NCBI GenBank assembly: GCA_004299485.1
Contig: SCQP01000017.1
Coordinates: forward strand, 1-60,398
DNA: 60,398 nt
Direction of reading: 5' to 3'
Source of the DNA: Acidobacteriota bacterium
Lineage (GTDB): Bacteria; Acidobacteriota; Terriglobia; Terriglobales; SCQP01
Of this stretch, positions 16,094 to 26,380 are shown piece after piece. The first letter of the stretch is position 1. Each line of letters opens with the position of its first letter. A model generated the notes under the pieces. That model was not told where the DNA came from and did no database searches. It was given only the letters and a program-made list of their open reading frames with translations. The position numbers and the translations under genes were made by a program.

Positions 16094-19000
16094 CTAAAAG
16101 ATCAACTTCGCCGTCAGCTCAATGAGACGTGGCGAGGCATCTCCTCCCAGGAACGAGCCCAGCAGGCTTGTGGGTACGCTCACTGTCCGAATAACGGTCC
16201 CGAACTGTGAGTTGGCAACATCGGCCACGGGCTGGTCGAAGTTGGGGTGATTGAAGAGGTTGAAGAACTGGATCCCCAGCGCCAACTGTCCGTTCTCCCA
16301 ACCCGGAATCGCCGTGTTCTTCATCACGCTCAGGTCGGTGTCGAAGAAGCGCGGGCCGCGGAACTGATTCCGGACCTGGTTGCCAAAGCCAGTGGGCGTC
16401 GCGGTCGAGGGGGAAAACGCGGCGGCGTTCAGGCACTGCTTGTCGATCGTGCAGGTGCCGTTCTGCCCGTTGCCGGTCAGCTCACTGGCGAACAGCACTG
16501 CACTGGTCGAGGTGCCATTGCCGAAGTTGGTGGCGGCCAGTGTCGAAGTCGCGGCGTTGTCGATCACCGTCATCGGCAAGCCGCTGCGGGCAAACAGGCT
16601 TCCCGCCAGCGTCCAGCCCTTCCAGAGCGCGCTGCCGCCGCCCGAACCGAACACCCGGTCAAACGGAATCGTCCATACGTAATTCAGGCTCAGGTATTGC
16701 CGGATGTCATAGTCGGCGTTGCCGTAGTTGAACCGCCGCAGGTTGAACGGATCCTGCGGGCTAAGAACGCTGGTGTTGGTGCCGAAGTTGAAGGGATTGA
16801 AGCCACCATTGGAAATTTCATCCAGCGCGTGGCTCCAGGAGTAGTTCACGCCGAACTCCAGCCCGCCCGCCATACGGTGCTGGAATCGCACCGTCAGGCC
16901 GTTGAAATTCGAGATGGCCTGGTTCTGGAGGTGAGTGACGGTGGCGAAGCGCGGGTCTGGGGCCGTGGCCGGCAGGCCCACAAAGCCCGTCGCGAAGGCA
17001 TTGATGCCGCTGTTGAGCACGGGCTCATGAATGCCATGGTTGCCTACGTAATTCAGGCTGAAGCTGGAGTTGGCGCCGATCCCCTGCTGCAGCTCCAGGT
17101 TCCATTCGTAGTAGGTCGGTGGCTTCACTTTCGTCGGCGTGCTGAAAAAGCCCGGCGGCACAAAGCCCGGGTTAGTTGCCGAAATCGAGGCCAGGGTGCC
17201 CCCGTTAGCAAAGGCGGTCAGGAAGGCGGCATTATCCGCGGTGGCGGCGGCCGGCGCAAACCCGGGCGTACCCGGCGCCAGCGTGCCCGGCACGATGAAA
17301 GTGTTCAGATTGGGAGAGTTCCCTGCCAAGCTGTCCATCAACTGTCCCGGCAGCGAGTCATTGAACATGCCAAATCCGCCCCGCAGCACCGTGTTGTGCA
17401 TGCCGAAGACCTGCCAGGCGAAGCCAGCGCGCGGTTGCCACAGCACCGTTTGCGTGGAGGGGAACGCCCGCCGGAGTCCGGTCTGAATCACCGCGTTATA
17501 AGGCACGGCGGGATCGTGCGCCAGTTCCGGGAACGGCGCCGTTAGCCGGGACACGCAATTGTGCAGGCACACCGGATTGGAGTGATGCTCCAGCCGCAGC
17601 GTCAGCGTCAGCTTCAAATCCGGCGTCACGGCTACGTCATCTTCCACGTACCCGCCCAGCCGGTACAGCCGCACCGGCTGGTTGAACCGGTTGGGGAAGG
17701 CCTGTTCGGCAAACAGCGATTTGCCGGCGAAGAAGTTATCGAGGGTGGTCACGACCAGCGGGGTCGTCAAGATCCCCAAGTCGTAATCGTTGACGTCGTT
17801 CAGGGTCCAATCCACGCCGAATTTCCAGGTGTTGATGCCGTCGACCAGGGAAAAATCATCGGTCAGGCCGAACTGGGTCACGTTGCGTCCCTGCGGGAAG
17901 AGATAACTCAGCCCGCCCAGGTTGGCGAACGAGCCGCCGGCGAAACTCAGCGAATAGGGAAACACGGCCGCACGCGCCGCTGGATTCGGTCCGAAAATGG
18001 CAGAGTAATGGTTGCCGCTGGCGTTGAACTGGTTCACCGAGCCGCCGCTGAAGCTGTGGGTCCAGTTCGTCTGGCCCTGGTATTCCGGCTGGTTACTGGT
18101 GATGTTGAACGCCGGGTTGACCGGGTCAGTTTCCGTGGCCTGAATTCCCCGGTCCATCGAGTAACGGAAGTAGGCGGTATCGTTGGGGCCAAAATGCTGG
18201 TCTACCCGGGCCGCCAGGTCCCACTCGTGTGTCTTGTTGCTGGTGTTCGAGAAGAACGAATTTGCGCACACCCCTCCCGCCGGCAGGCCCGTGAATGTGC
18301 CGCACGACCCTGCCAGCGGTGTCGCCCGGCTCGCGCCGTTGGCGGTGTTATACAGGTTGAAGATGCTGTTATAGAACGGCACCTGGGCCGCATTGCCCGT
18401 GGCCGCTAGATTGGCCAAGGTCGCCGCCTGAAACGCCGGGCTCGGAATTCGGGTCTGCACGCTGGTGGGCAGCACCACATACAGGCCGTCGGTGTTCACA
18501 AAGAAAAACGTCTTATCTTTCACGATCGGGCCGCCAAAGCCCACCGACCAGTTGTTGATGTTGTCGAACGAACGCGGCGCGCCGCTGGCGTTGTTGAAGA
18601 AACTATTGGCGTTCATCGTCCGACCGTTCCAGTTGTAGGTCGCATCCCCGTGCCAGCCATTCGTGCCTGACTTGGTAACGTAGTTTACGTTCGCACCGCC
18701 AAAGCCGCCGTACTGGCCCGAGTAACCGTTGTTCACCACGGTCACCTGTTGCACCCCGCTTTGCCCCAGCGTGAGGTTGGTCGGTCCGGAGTTGTTCAGA
18801 TTCAAAAACGGATCATTGTCGGGCTGGCCGTTGATGGTAAACAGGTTGGATGTGGCCGGCAAGCCGAAGGTGGAGAAATTGCCGTACCCGCTCTGGGTGT
18901 TCATCACCGCCCCCGGCGCGGTCTGCACCATCGAGGTCAGGTCGCCGCCCCCGTTGGGCACCTGTTGCACTTGCGCGTTGCTGAAACTGGTAGTGATGTT

Positions 19001-19408
19001 CGCATTGTTGATCTGTACCGGCGCCGCCTCGCCGGTCACGGTGACGGTTTGCGTGGCCGCGCCTACCTGCAGACTCATGTTGGCCGCCGCCACCTGGCCC
19101 ACGTTCACGGCGACTCTCACCTTCTTGGGAGTGAAACCGGTGGCGACCGCCTCGACCGTATAGCTACCCGGTGGCAGCAGGGAAAACTGATATTCCCCGT
19201 GTGCGCCGGTGCTGACAATTTTTGCCGTGCCGGTTTGGGTGTTGATCAGGGTTACCTTGGCGCCCGGGATGGCGGCGCCGCTGGGATCGGTGACTACGCC
19301 AGTGACGCCGCCTGAGGTCAGGCTCTGGGCCGCCAGCAACCCTGCTACCAGCAGAAACAGAAGAGGGACGAGCAAACGGAACGATAGGACAGTGGTGCGG
19401 TTCTTCAT
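16094..19408 (-). CDS. Oar-like TonB-dependent outer membrane receptor
   Basis: The 1,104-residue protein begins with a clear signal peptide (MKNRTTVLSF, then a Leu-rich core ending AAQS). It continues with a carboxypeptidase-regulatory-like beta-sandwich (GVVTDPSGAAIPGAKVTLIN), a TonB plug-like region and a long beta-barrel ending in phenylalanine (ELTAKLIF), the usual outer-membrane insertion signal. Acidobacteria encode many such receptors, probably for import of large substrates such as glycans or siderophores; the ligand is unknown. ATG 19408 is preferred over ATG 19414 because AAGAGG lies six bases upstream of it. No SusD-like partner is next to it. It diverges from tilS and has its own terminator, so it is monocistronic. 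Confidence 0.9.
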   Translation of the reverse strand: MKNRTTVLSFRLLVPLLFLLVAGLLAAQSLTSGGVTGVVTDPSGAAIPGAKVTLINTQTGTAKIVSTGAHGEYQFSLLPPGSYTVEAVATGFTPKKVRVAVNVGQVAAANMSLQVGAATQTVTVTGEAAPVQINNANITTSFSNAQVQQVPNGGGDLTSMVQTAPGAVMNTQSGYGNFSTFGLPATSNLFTINGQPDNDPFLNLNNSGPTNLTLGQSGVQQVTVVNNGYSGQYGGFGGANVNYVTKSGTNGWHGDATYNWNGRTMNANSFFNNASGAPRSFDNINNWSVGFGGPIVKDKTFFFVNTDGLYVVLPTSVQTRIPSPAFQAATLANLAATGNAAQVPFYNSIFNLYNTANGASRATPLAGSCGTFTGLPAGGVCANSFFSNTSNKTHEWDLAARVDQHFGPNDTAYFRYSMDRGIQATETDPVNPAFNITSNQPEYQGQTNWTHSFSGGSVNQFNASGNHYSAIFGPNPAARAAVFPYSLSFAGGSFANLGGLSYLFPQGRNVTQFGLTDDFSLVDGINTWKFGVDWTLNDVNDYDLGILTTPLVVTTLDNFFAGKSLFAEQAFPNRFNQPVRLYRLGGYVEDDVAVTPDLKLTLTLRLEHHSNPVCLHNCVSRLTAPFPELAHDPAVPYNAVIQTGLRRAFPSTQTVLWQPRAGFAWQVFGMHNTVLRGGFGMFNDSLPGQLMDSLAGNSPNLNTFIVPGTLAPGTPGFAPAAATADNAAFLTAFANGGTLASISATNPGFVPPGFFSTPTKVKPPTYYEWNLELQQGIGANSSFSLNYVGNHGIHEPVLNSGINAFATGFVGLPATAPDPRFATVTHLQNQAISNFNGLTVRFQHRMAGGLEFGVNYSWSHALDEISNGGFNPFNFGTNTSVLSPQDPFNLRRFNYGNADYDIRQYLSLNYVWTIPFDRVFGSGGGSALWKGWTLAGSLFARSGLPMTVIDNAATSTLAATNFGNGTSTSAVLFASELTGNGQNGTCTIDKQCLNAAAFSPSTATPTGFGNQVRNQFRGPRFFDTDLSVMKNTAIPGWENGQLALGIQFFNLFNHPNFDQPVADVANSQFGTVIRTVSVPTSLLGSFLGGDASPRLIELTAKLIF

Positions 19409-19542
19409 GCCCATCCTCTTGCACCCGCAGGACCGCTCCCGCTCTGCTCCTTTTGGCTGCAACCATTGATACTTAGCAGAGCTGCCCCGTGTCTCCGGAT
19501 TCCAGTCCCCACAACCCGCTACACTCGATCTAAAATTCCGGA

Positions 19543-20517
19543 GTGGCGGTTGCGCGCGAAACTCTCGCCAGCTTCTTTCAACCCGGTGACCGCATTGCTG
19601 CTGCGGTCTCCGGCGGCGCCGACTCCGTTGCCCTGTTCCTGTTGCTGGCGGAGCTTGCGCCTGTCTATGGCCTGCAGCTCTCAATTGCCCACTTCGATCA
19701 CCACTGGCGGCCGGAATCGGCCGCCGACGCCGCCTTCGTGCGCGGCCTCGCGGCCCAGCACAGTGTTGATTTCCACCTCGGCGAGGCCCCAGCGGCGCCT
19801 CCGGCGCGCGATCGCGAGCAAGCTGGCCGGCGCCAGCGTTACGCCTACTTCACCGCGCTGATCGGTGCCGGCAGGGCTGATTTCATTGCCACCGCCCATA
19901 CCGCCGACGATCAGGCTGAAACCGTCCTGCTGCGGTTGCTGCGGGGCGCCGGTCCGTCCGGGCTGGCGGGGATTCTCCCCCGTCGCGCCGATGGCATCAT
20001 TAGGCCGCTGCTGGGCTTTCGCCGTGCCGAGCTGCGCGCCTGGCTCGAAGCCCGCCAGCAGCCCTGGCGCGAGGACGCCACCAACGCCGACCTCGGTCCG
20101 CGCCGCAACCTTCTGCGCCATCGCTTTGTGCCTGAGCTGGCCGCTGCCTTCAACCCGGCGCTGGCTGTCCACCTGGCCTCTCTGGCCTCGTTCGCACAGG
20201 CCGAAAACGAATTCTGGGCCAGCTACCTCGATCCCCTCCTTAGCCACCTCTGGACCCCTACGACCACTGGCGGCACGCTACCCCGGAAAGAACTCCTCGC
20301 CCTGCCGCTTGCTGTTCAGCGGCGCCTGCTGCGTGCTGCGGTGGAGCGTCTTCAGGGTGACGTTCGCGGCCTCGATTCGCTTGCCTTAGAAGAAATCCTG
20401 GCCTGGCTGGCCGCGCCCGCCCGCCGTCCGCGCCGCCGCTCCCTCGCTCGCTGCAGCTGTCTTCTGACCGCTCGCACCCTCGAACTCATCACCCCTGGCG
20501 CGGGACCGCTGCTATAA
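19543..20517 (+). CDS. tilS: tRNA(Ile)-lysidine synthetase
   Basis: TilS attaches lysine to C34 of tRNA-Ile(CAU), using ATP, so that AUA codons are read as isoleucine. The PP-loop is VSGGADS at about residues 22-28, and HTADDQAETVLLRLLRG is the second conserved block. The 324 residues cover the N-terminal catalytic domain and part of the C-terminal region; this is on the short side. The start is GTG 19543 with only a weak GGA upstream. The downstream neighbour is ftsH, the tilS-ftsH order seen in many bacteria, here without hpt between. Confidence 0.92.
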   Translation: MAVARETLASFFQPGDRIAAAVSGGADSVALFLLLAELAPVYGLQLSIAHFDHHWRPESAADAAFVRGLAAQHSVDFHLGEAPAAPPARDREQAGRRQRYAYFTALIGAGRADFIATAHTADDQAETVLLRLLRGAGPSGLAGILPRRADGIIRPLLGFRRAELRAWLEARQQPWREDATNADLGPRRNLLRHRFVPELAAAFNPALAVHLASLASFAQAENEFWASYLDPLLSHLWTPTTTGGTLPRKELLALPLAVQRRLLRAAVERLQGDVRGLDSLALEEILAWLAAPARRPRRRSLARCSCLLTARTLELITPGAGPLL

Positions 20518-20623
20518 TGGGAATAGCGTCGTGCGTGTGCCAACCAGCAGCACTATGCCTCTCTGTGGGAACTATTCTCCGCCATTAACATCTAAAAAAG
20601 CAGCAGCTTCGGCGCCGGCATTG

Positions 20624-20651
20624 GAAACCTAAACTCGAAACTCAAAACTTC
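20624..20651. repeat. Degenerate heptad array, 4 units, upstream of ftsH
   Basis: Four in-phase 7-bp units, GAAACCT, AAACTCG, AAACTCA and AAACTTC, end two bases before the ftsH GTG codon. The shared core is AAACNN. The array occupies the ftsH leader, where a ribosome site would be expected, and could affect translation. The rest of the tilS-ftsH gap (20518-20623) shows nothing clear. Confidence 0.65.
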
Positions 20652-20653
20652 CT

Positions 20654-22576
20654 GTGAATTCAACTGTCAAAAGCGTCGTTCTCTGGGTGGTTCTAATTGC
20701 CGCCGCGCTCGTGCTGTGGCAAATGGTGAAAATGGGGGGAGCCTCTGCTCGTGAACAGCAGATCAACTTCACGCAGTTCATGACGCAGGCGCAGAACGGC
20801 AACATCGCCTCGGTCACCATCGACGGCCAGGACGTGCACGGCAAGGTGCGCAGTCCCAAAGACGAAACCTTCCACAGCATCATCCCGGCTTCTTACCCCG
20901 ACGTTTTCAAGGTCCTACAGGACAAGGGCGTCTCCGTCAACGTCAAGAACCAGTCCAACTCCGGCTGGATGGCCGAGCTGCTGATTGACGGCCTGCCCTT
21001 GCTGCTCATTCTGGTGCTCTGGATCTGGATGATGCGGCAGATGCAGACGGGCGGAAACAAAGCGCTCTCCTTCGGCAAGAGCCGGGCCAAGCTGCTCTCG
21101 ACGCAGCAGAAAAAGGTCACTTTCAAAGATGTTGCTGGCGTGACCGAAGCCAAGGAAGAGCTGCGCGAGATCATCGAATTTCTAAAGGAGCCGCAAAAGT
21201 TCCAGAAGCTGGGTGGCCGCATCCCCAAAGGGGTGCTGCTGGTCGGCCCTCCCGGCACCGGCAAGACGTTGCTTGCCCGCGCGATTGCCGGCGAAGCCAA
21301 CGTCCCGTTTTTCTCTATTTCCGGCTCCGACTTTGTGGAAATGTTCGTCGGGGTGGGCGCCAGCCGTGTGCGCGACCTGTTTGAGCAGGGCAAGAAGAAC
21401 GCCCCCTGCATCATCTTCATTGATGAGATCGATGCCGTTGGCCGGCATCGTGGAGCGGGTCTCGGCGGCGGGCACGACGAGCGCGAGCAGACCCTCAACC
21501 AATTGCTGGTGGAAATGGATGGCTTCGAGAGCAATGAGGGCGTGATTCTCGTGGCTTCGACCAACCGCCCCGATGTGCTCGATCCCGCGCTGCTGCGCCC
21601 CGGCCGGTTTGACCGCCGGGTAGTGGTTCCGCGTCCCGATCTGCGCGGCCGCGAGGAAATCCTCCGCGTCCACGCGCGCAAGATTCCTCTTGCCGAAGAT
21701 GTGGATCTGGGCGTGCTCGCCCGCGGCACCCCCGGTTTTACCGGCGCCGATCTCGCCAACCTGATCAACGAGAGTGCCCTGCTGGCCGCCCGTTACAGCC
21801 GTAAGACGGTGATGATGTCGGACCTTGAGGCCGCCAAGGACAAGGTGCTGATGGGCGCTGAGCGCCGTTCCATGATCATCACCGACGAGGAAAAGAAAAA
21901 CACCGCCTATCACGAGGCCGGCCACACACTGGTCGCCGCCAAAGTCCCCAACTCCGACCCGCTGCACAAGGTCACCATCATTCCGCGCGGCATGGCGATG
22001 GGCGTGACCATGCAGTTGCCCACCGATGACAAGCACACCTATTCGCGCGATTATCTGGAAGCGCGCCTGGCGGTGATGATGGGCGGCCGCATCGCCGAAG
22101 AGCTGATCATGCAGCATATGACCACCGGCGCCGGCAACGACATCGAACAGGCCACCGATCTGGCCCGCAAGATGGTCTGCGAGTGGGGCATGAGTGAGCT
22201 CGGACCGCTCACCTTCGGTAAAAAGGAAGAGCAGATCTTCCTCGGCCGCGAGATTTCCCAGCACCGCGACTTTTCCGAGGACACCGCCATTCGCATCGAT
22301 CAGGAAGTGCGGCGGCTGGTGATGGAAGGCTACGACCGCGCCCGCAAAGTCCTGACCGAAAACGTGGACATGCTGCACAAGCTGGCGCAGGCGCTGCTCG
22401 AGCGCGAATCGCTCGATGCCGAAGAAATCCGCATGGTCCTCGCCGGCCAGCCCCTGCCGCCGATGCAGGCGCCGCCGCCGCCGCCTTCGAGCGGCGAGCC
22501 GCAGCAAGAGGTGCTGCGGCCGGAGCCGGCCCGTCCGCCGCGGCCCGTCCCCGGCGATCATCCCCAACCCGCGTAA
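20654..22576 (+). CDS. ftsH: ATP-dependent zinc metalloprotease FtsH
   Basis: FtsH is the inner-membrane AAA+ protease that degrades misfolded membrane proteins and regulatory factors. The 640 residues show an N-terminal membrane segment ([17 protein letters not shown]), a periplasmic domain, a second segment ([14 protein letters not shown]) and Walker A GPPGTGKT near residue 198. Walker B (IIFIDEID), the second-region-of-homology arginines and the zinc site HEAGH at about 420-424 follow. The tail is Pro-rich. The start is GTG 20654, immediately after the heptad array. It follows tilS. Confidence 0.97.
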   Translation: MNSTVKSVVLWVVLIAAALVLWQMVKMGGASAREQQINFTQFMTQAQNGNIASVTIDGQDVHGKVRSPKDETFHSIIPASYPDVFKVLQDKGVSVNVKNQSNSGWMAELLIDGLPLLLILVLWIWMMRQMQTGGNKALSFGKSRAKLLSTQQKKVTFKDVAGVTEAKEELREIIEFLKEPQKFQKLGGRIPKGVLLVGPPGTGKTLLARAIAGEANVPFFSISGSDFVEMFVGVGASRVRDLFEQGKKNAPCIIFIDEIDAVGRHRGAGLGGGHDEREQTLNQLLVEMDGFESNEGVILVASTNRPDVLDPALLRPGRFDRRVVVPRPDLRGREEILRVHARKIPLAEDVDLGVLARGTPGFTGADLANLINESALLAARYSRKTVMMSDLEAAKDKVLMGAERRSMIITDEEKKNTAYHEAGHTLVAAKVPNSDPLHKVTIIPRGMAMGVTMQLPTDDKHTYSRDYLEARLAVMMGGRIAEELIMQHMTTGAGNDIEQATDLARKMVCEWGMSELGPLTFGKKEEQIFLGREISQHRDFSEDTAIRIDQEVRRLVMEGYDRARKVLTENVDMLHKLAQALLERESLDAEEIRMVLAGQPLPPMQAPPPPPSSGEPQQEVLRPEPARPPRPVPGDHPQPA

Positions 22577-22645
22577 GTGCAGCGCCGCGGAGCGACGCGC
22601 GACACAACGAGCGAAAGCGGGGGTAGCGCGCCGCAAGCGCTGAGC

Positions 22646-23218
22646 CTACTCCCCGCTATGGCCATCGCACCGCAGCACTCCCAGATATTGCGCCCATGGC
22701 CCCACGGCTTCGCGGTATTGATGCGCCAGAATCCTGGAAATCTGGTGTAGATGGGTCAAATCATGCACCGCCCACGCGGCCAACAATTCTGTCAGCGTGA
22801 TCGTCCCCAGCGCCGGATGCCTGCCCCGCAATTTCATCTCCCGATCGCCCAGCCGTAGCCCCCGCAACTGCTCCAAATTCTGCGCCCGCAGGCGCGCAAA
22901 CTCGTCGAGCAACGCCCCCAGACTCTTCCCGCGCGTTTCCTGGGCAAACCCCCACCGGTTTAGCGGTTCAAAGGTCCGCTCCTCGCCCGATTCCAGAATG
23001 AGCCGCACCCTGGGCATCCAATCGACGCGCTCCACGTAGGCCAGATGTGCCACGACTTCCTGCACGCTCCACGTCTTCTCGCCCTCGTTCCGCGCGACCC
23101 AGTTCTCCGTCAGGTCCCGCACCAGCGCGCCCACTGCGCCCGGCGTTCGAGCCAGCAGGGCAATCGTGTCTCCCAGTTCTTGTTCCAATTGGTCTCGCCG
23201 CTCTGTCGCTCGCTTCAA
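22646..23218 (-). CDS. DinB-like four-helix protein
   Basis: The 190-residue protein has the DinB/YfiT-type pattern of three widely spaced histidines. The first is in the helix VVAHLAYVERV, and the others are in HDLTHLHQISR near the C-terminus; they would coordinate a divalent metal. Members of this superfamily act as thiol-dependent S-transferases (bacillithiol or mycothiol type) or have no known role. No function can be assigned here. It is convergent with ftsH, and the 69-bp gap between them contains no strong terminator. Confidence 0.8.
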   Translation of the reverse strand: MKRATERRDQLEQELGDTIALLARTPGAVGALVRDLTENWVARNEGEKTWSVQEVVAHLAYVERVDWMPRVRLILESGEERTFEPLNRWGFAQETRGKSLGALLDEFARLRAQNLEQLRGLRLGDREMKLRGRHPALGTITLTELLAAWAVHDLTHLHQISRILAHQYREAVGPWAQYLGVLRCDGHSGE

Positions 23219-23275
23219 TGTACCAGAGCGACACGGGCTGGCGAGCGCCCGCGCATGTACGTTTCCGGACGGGCT

Positions 23276-23542
23276 TTACCCGGCTCTCCGCCTCGCGCCG
23301 CCGCCGGCGAGCGCCCGGACGATGACGGTCAGCACCACCGCTCCTAGAATTGCTACCAGGATGGTGTAGATCATCCCTCCGCTGGCAGGTGCTCCCAGCG
23401 CCTGCATAATCGCGCCGCCCAGAATCGCCCCAATGATACCGATCACAATGTCCAGGAGGATGCCATAGCCGCCGCCGTGCATGATTTTGCCCGTTGCCCA
23501 GCCCGCAATCAGCCCCACGATCACCCACCATATCAGGATCAT
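23276..23542 (-). CDS. YeaQ/YmgE (transglycosylase-associated) family membrane protein
   Basis: An 88-residue protein made of three hydrophobic helices rich in Gly: ILIWWVIVGLIAGWATGKIM, then a Gly-rich central helix, then YTILVAILGAVVLTVIV. These are the features of the GlsB/YeaQ/YmgE family, small stress-associated inner-membrane proteins of unknown mechanism. ATG 23542 was chosen because it begins directly at the first conserved helix; the in-frame ATG at 23602 adds an unrelated basic stretch and would touch the neighbouring pseudogene. Confidence 0.85.
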   Translation of the reverse strand: MILIWWVIVGLIAGWATGKIMHGGGYGILLDIVIGIIGAILGGAIMQALGAPASGGMIYTILVAILGAVVLTVIVRALAGGGARRRAG

Positions 23543-23598
23543 GACGTATTGGATGCGCCTTGGAGCTTCCCGGCTGCACTTGGTCATGGCCCCCGACC

Positions 23599-25572
23599 TC
23601 ATTCCGTCCGCAGAGTCACTGCCGGGTCCACGCGGCCGGCGCGGCGCGCGGGCATGTAGCAGGCCAGTGCCGCGATCAGGACCAGCAGCACCGCTACGCC
23701 GGCGTAGGTCACCGGATCGGTGGGGCTGACCTGATACAGCAGTCCGGCTAAGACCCGGCTCGCCCCCAATGCCAGTACCACGCCGATCGCCACGCCGATC
23801 GCCGCGGTCTGCACGCCGCGCCGCACCACCGATCCCTCCAGCGAACCCGGCGAGGCTCCCAGCGCCATCCGCACCCCGAATTCCCAGCGCCGTTGGCTCA
23901 TCGTATACGCCAGGCCTAGGACCGCCAGGACCAGTGCCAGCAGGCCGAAGGCGCTCAGCAGGATCACGGTCACGTGAGCGGGGAACAGCGATACCGCCAA
24001 AAACTGCTCGCCCGTCTGCAGAGGCGACAGATCGGGATCCACCTGCCGGAGGCGCTGCTGCACGGTGAGCAGTACTGATTGCGGGGGGCCGGCGGTATGC
24101 ATCATCAGAAAGCCGGTGGTTGAAAGTTTCTGCAGCTCATACAGGAACGGCTTGGGCGGCTCATCGAGCGCCGTATACTTGCCCGTCGGCGTCTCGCCAA
24201 TCACGACCGCCTGTGGGGTGGTCTCATCCAGAAAGTTGACCTGCTTCCCGATCGGGTCCTGTCCGGGCCAGAACTTCTCGGCAAACGCCCGGTTGACGAC
24301 CACGACACTGCCCGCATGCGCCAGGTCGGCCTCGGTAAAGCTGCGGCCACGCAGCAGTGGTGTCTGCATCGCCGCAAAAAAGCCGGGACTCACCTGCGTG
24401 TCCTGGATGTCGTAGCCACGATGGCCCGCCGGCGGCGCCACGCCCGGCACGTTCAGCATGGCGTCGGATTCGCCCGCCTGCAGGGGCGGCATCGAAATCC
24501 AGTCCGCCTGCCACCAGCGCCAGGACAATGCTTTCGATCAGCACCTGCCGGATCAGACGTCCGCGGCTCGCGCCCAGCGCCGCCCGCAGCGCCATTTCCC
24601 GGCGCCTTCCTGTGGCTTGCGCCAGCAGCACATTCGCCGCATTGGCACAGGCGATCAGCAGCACCAGTCCGACTATGCCCATCAACAGCACCATCAGTCC
24701 GCTTGCCGCCTGCCGGAACGGCATGGGGACTGTCTCCAGCGGCACCGCGACGGCACTGAACACTTTGCGGTCACTGCCCGGATAAGCCGCATCCAGATGT
24801 TGCGCAATCAGCGCCAGGTTCGCCGACGCCTGCTGCAGGGTTACACCCGGCCGCAGCCGTCCAGCCGCGAAAAAAGTGCGTGCGTTCCGGTTCGTCAGGT
24901 CTTGCTCGGCGGTAGGCGTGCCGAATGAGCCCAACCGTCCCAGGATTTTCTGCGGATGCCCAAATCCGGCTGCAGGCCCGCAAACAATCCCGCAAAGCCG
25001 GGCGGCGCTACCCCGACCACGGTAAATCCCTGCCCATTCAGATCAATCTGCTTGCCGAGGACGTCGTGGCGGCCGCCGAACTGCTGGCGCCAGAACTGAT
25101 CCGACAGCACCACCGCCAGCGGTCCGCCCAACTGGGTTTCGCTCGGGTCAAACGCGCGCCCGATTTGCGGAGGCACGCCGGTCACATTGAAATAGGCTCG
25201 CGTCACCATCTGCAGCATGATGGTCTGCATCCCGCCCCGCGCCGGCCGGTAGGTGGCAAAGCCGAGCGCGTATGCAGTCAAGCCGCTGAAGCTCTGGCTC
25301 TGCGTACGGAAATCCTGGAAATCCGGATAGCTCATGGGCAGATAGCCATTCAGCGGCGCATTGGCCTCGTGGTCGCGCGTATACACTTCCGCCATCTGCC
25401 CAGGTTGCGCCACGTCCGGGGCGCGTAACACCACCGCGCGCGCCAAACTGAAGATGGTCACGTTGGCGCCAATGCCCAGCGCCAACGAGAAAATCGCCAC
25501 GGCCGCCACGGCCGGCTTACGCGTCAGCAGCCGTCAGCCGGAGCGAAGGTCTCTGCCAATACCTGTGCTCAT
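23599..25572 (-). pseudogene. Broken ADOP/MacB-type ABC transporter permease
   Basis: Pieces of one permease lie in order but in different frames. The original start is probably ATG 25572 (MSTGIGRDLR). A stop codon follows after about 12 codons, before RLLTRKPAVAAVAIF, the first membrane helix. The MacB-like periplasmic part (YFNVTGVPPQIGRAF) runs to GLQPDLGI and then shifts frame. The next piece has GLVLLIACANAANVLLAQ and RRREMALRAALGASRGR. About 200 residues seem to be deleted after ESIVLALVAGG. The final piece carries RRWEFGVRMALGASPG and the last helices to PAVTLRTE. The intact family has about 800 residues. The gene is non-functional unless the assembly is faulty. Confidence 0.85.
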
Positions 25573-25684
25573 ACGTGCTCCATGGCAATCCCAGGCCCAC
25601 AGGCGGCTGTTGATGGCAAAGCACTTATGCGGTGGCCACTGTCCGCTTACGGGCAGTTCCATCTCATGACCGGACGATCCGCAC

Positions 25685-26128
25685 CTAAGCAGGGGAGGCG
25701 AGAGGGTTCACGCCCTCCAGCCCAAACCAGCGCGCCGCTTCCAGTATGCGCCGATCGTTACTGTAAATTTCGGCGAACCCGTGCTGCCGCGCGCACGCCA
25801 GATGCAAGGCGTCCCCGGCCCGCAGCACCACCTCTTCCGGCAACCGCTCCAGCGTGCGCCGCGCTGCCTCGACCAGTCCCGAGTTAAGCGGCAGCCATCG
25901 CCAAACGCCGGCACTCTCGTCCCGCACAAATCCTCCCTGTGCGAGTTCCACGCCCTCCGGCGTCAGCCTCCGCTCTCTCCAGTGGCGCCGAAATACAGAG
26001 TCAACTTCAATTCGCGAGAGCTCGCAACTGGCGATCGTTTCCTGCTGCCGCGCCAATCCGCGAATGATGTCCGCTCCCGCCTCGTTCAAGTAGCACTTCG
26101 CGATAAACGCCGCGTCGAAGTAGATCAT
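25685..26128 (-). CDS. PIN-domain ribonuclease toxin (VapC-like)
   Basis: The 147-residue protein opens with MIYFDAAFIAKCYL, giving the first PIN acidic residue at Asp5. A glutamate at about 41 (SRIEVDSV) and the C-terminal acidic residues in RAGDALHLACA and IYSNDRRIL complete the four-residue Mg-binding set. VapC-type toxins cleave tRNA or rRNA and are blocked by the partner antitoxin. The start overlaps the antitoxin stop by four bases (ATGA), the classic antitoxin-first arrangement. The 112-bp gap between this gene and the broken permease holds nothing recognisable. Confidence 0.85.
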   Translation of the reverse strand: MIYFDAAFIAKCYLNEAGADIIRGLARQQETIASCELSRIEVDSVFRRHWRERRLTPEGVELAQGGFVRDESAGVWRWLPLNSGLVEAARRTLERLPEEVVLRAGDALHLACARQHGFAEIYSNDRRILEAARWFGLEGVNPLASPA

Positions 26129-26361
26129 GCCCGGTCGCGGTCGTCCTGCTGGTACACCACGGAGTCAATCGTGATGAAGGGCTGACTCTTGATTTTGGCT
26201 TCGCGGTCGGGCAGCCGTGCCTGCTTGCGCGGCGCTTCGTAGGGTTGCAGCTCCGCCACCTTACGTCCGCGGTCAGTCACGACCACCGGACCCTGTTCCG
26301 CGGCATGCCGCACCCATTTTCCGGTGTCCAGATGCAGTTCGCGGATGGAGATGGTCTTCAT
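26125..26361 (-). CDS. Phd/YefM-type antitoxin
   Basis: The 78-residue protein begins MKTISIRELHLDTGKWVRHA and continues GPVVVTDRGRKVAELQPY. This is the N-terminal DNA-binding fold of Phd/YefM antitoxins, in which a short strand-helix unit dimerises on the operator. The C-terminal half (KIKSQPFITIDSVVYQQDDRD) would be the toxin-binding tail. ATG 26361 is preferred over the in-frame ATG at 26379 because the longer form would cover the probable operator palindrome. It is translationally coupled to the PIN toxin. Confidence 0.82.
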   Translation of the reverse strand: MKTISIRELHLDTGKWVRHAAEQGPVVVTDRGRKVAELQPYEAPRKQARLPDREAKIKSQPFITIDSVVYQQDDRDRA

Positions 26362-26367
26362 GTGCAC

Positions 26368-26380
26368 AATGTAACACATT
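26368..26380. promoter_or_regulatory. Candidate toxin-antitoxin operator palindrome
   Basis: AATGT-AAC-ACATT is a perfect 5-bp inverted repeat with a 3-bp centre, seven bases upstream of the antitoxin ATG. A second, looser pair ATGTG/CACAT overlaps it. Phd-type antitoxins repress their own promoter by binding short palindromes in this position. The palindrome ends at the patatin stop codon. The assignment rests on location and symmetry only. Confidence 0.35.

Noticed and set aside
16247-17545. 432-codon open frame on the plus strand
   Set aside because: It is antisense to the TonB receptor barrel and has no recognisable motif.
21182-22636. 484-codon open frame on the minus strand
   Set aside because: It is antisense to ftsH and extends through its 3' flank; His/Gly-rich composition reflects the antisense of conserved codons.
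22577-22645. Terminator between ftsH and the DinB-like gene
   Set aside because: Short GC-rich complementary stretches exist, but no stable stem followed by a T-tract was found on either strand.
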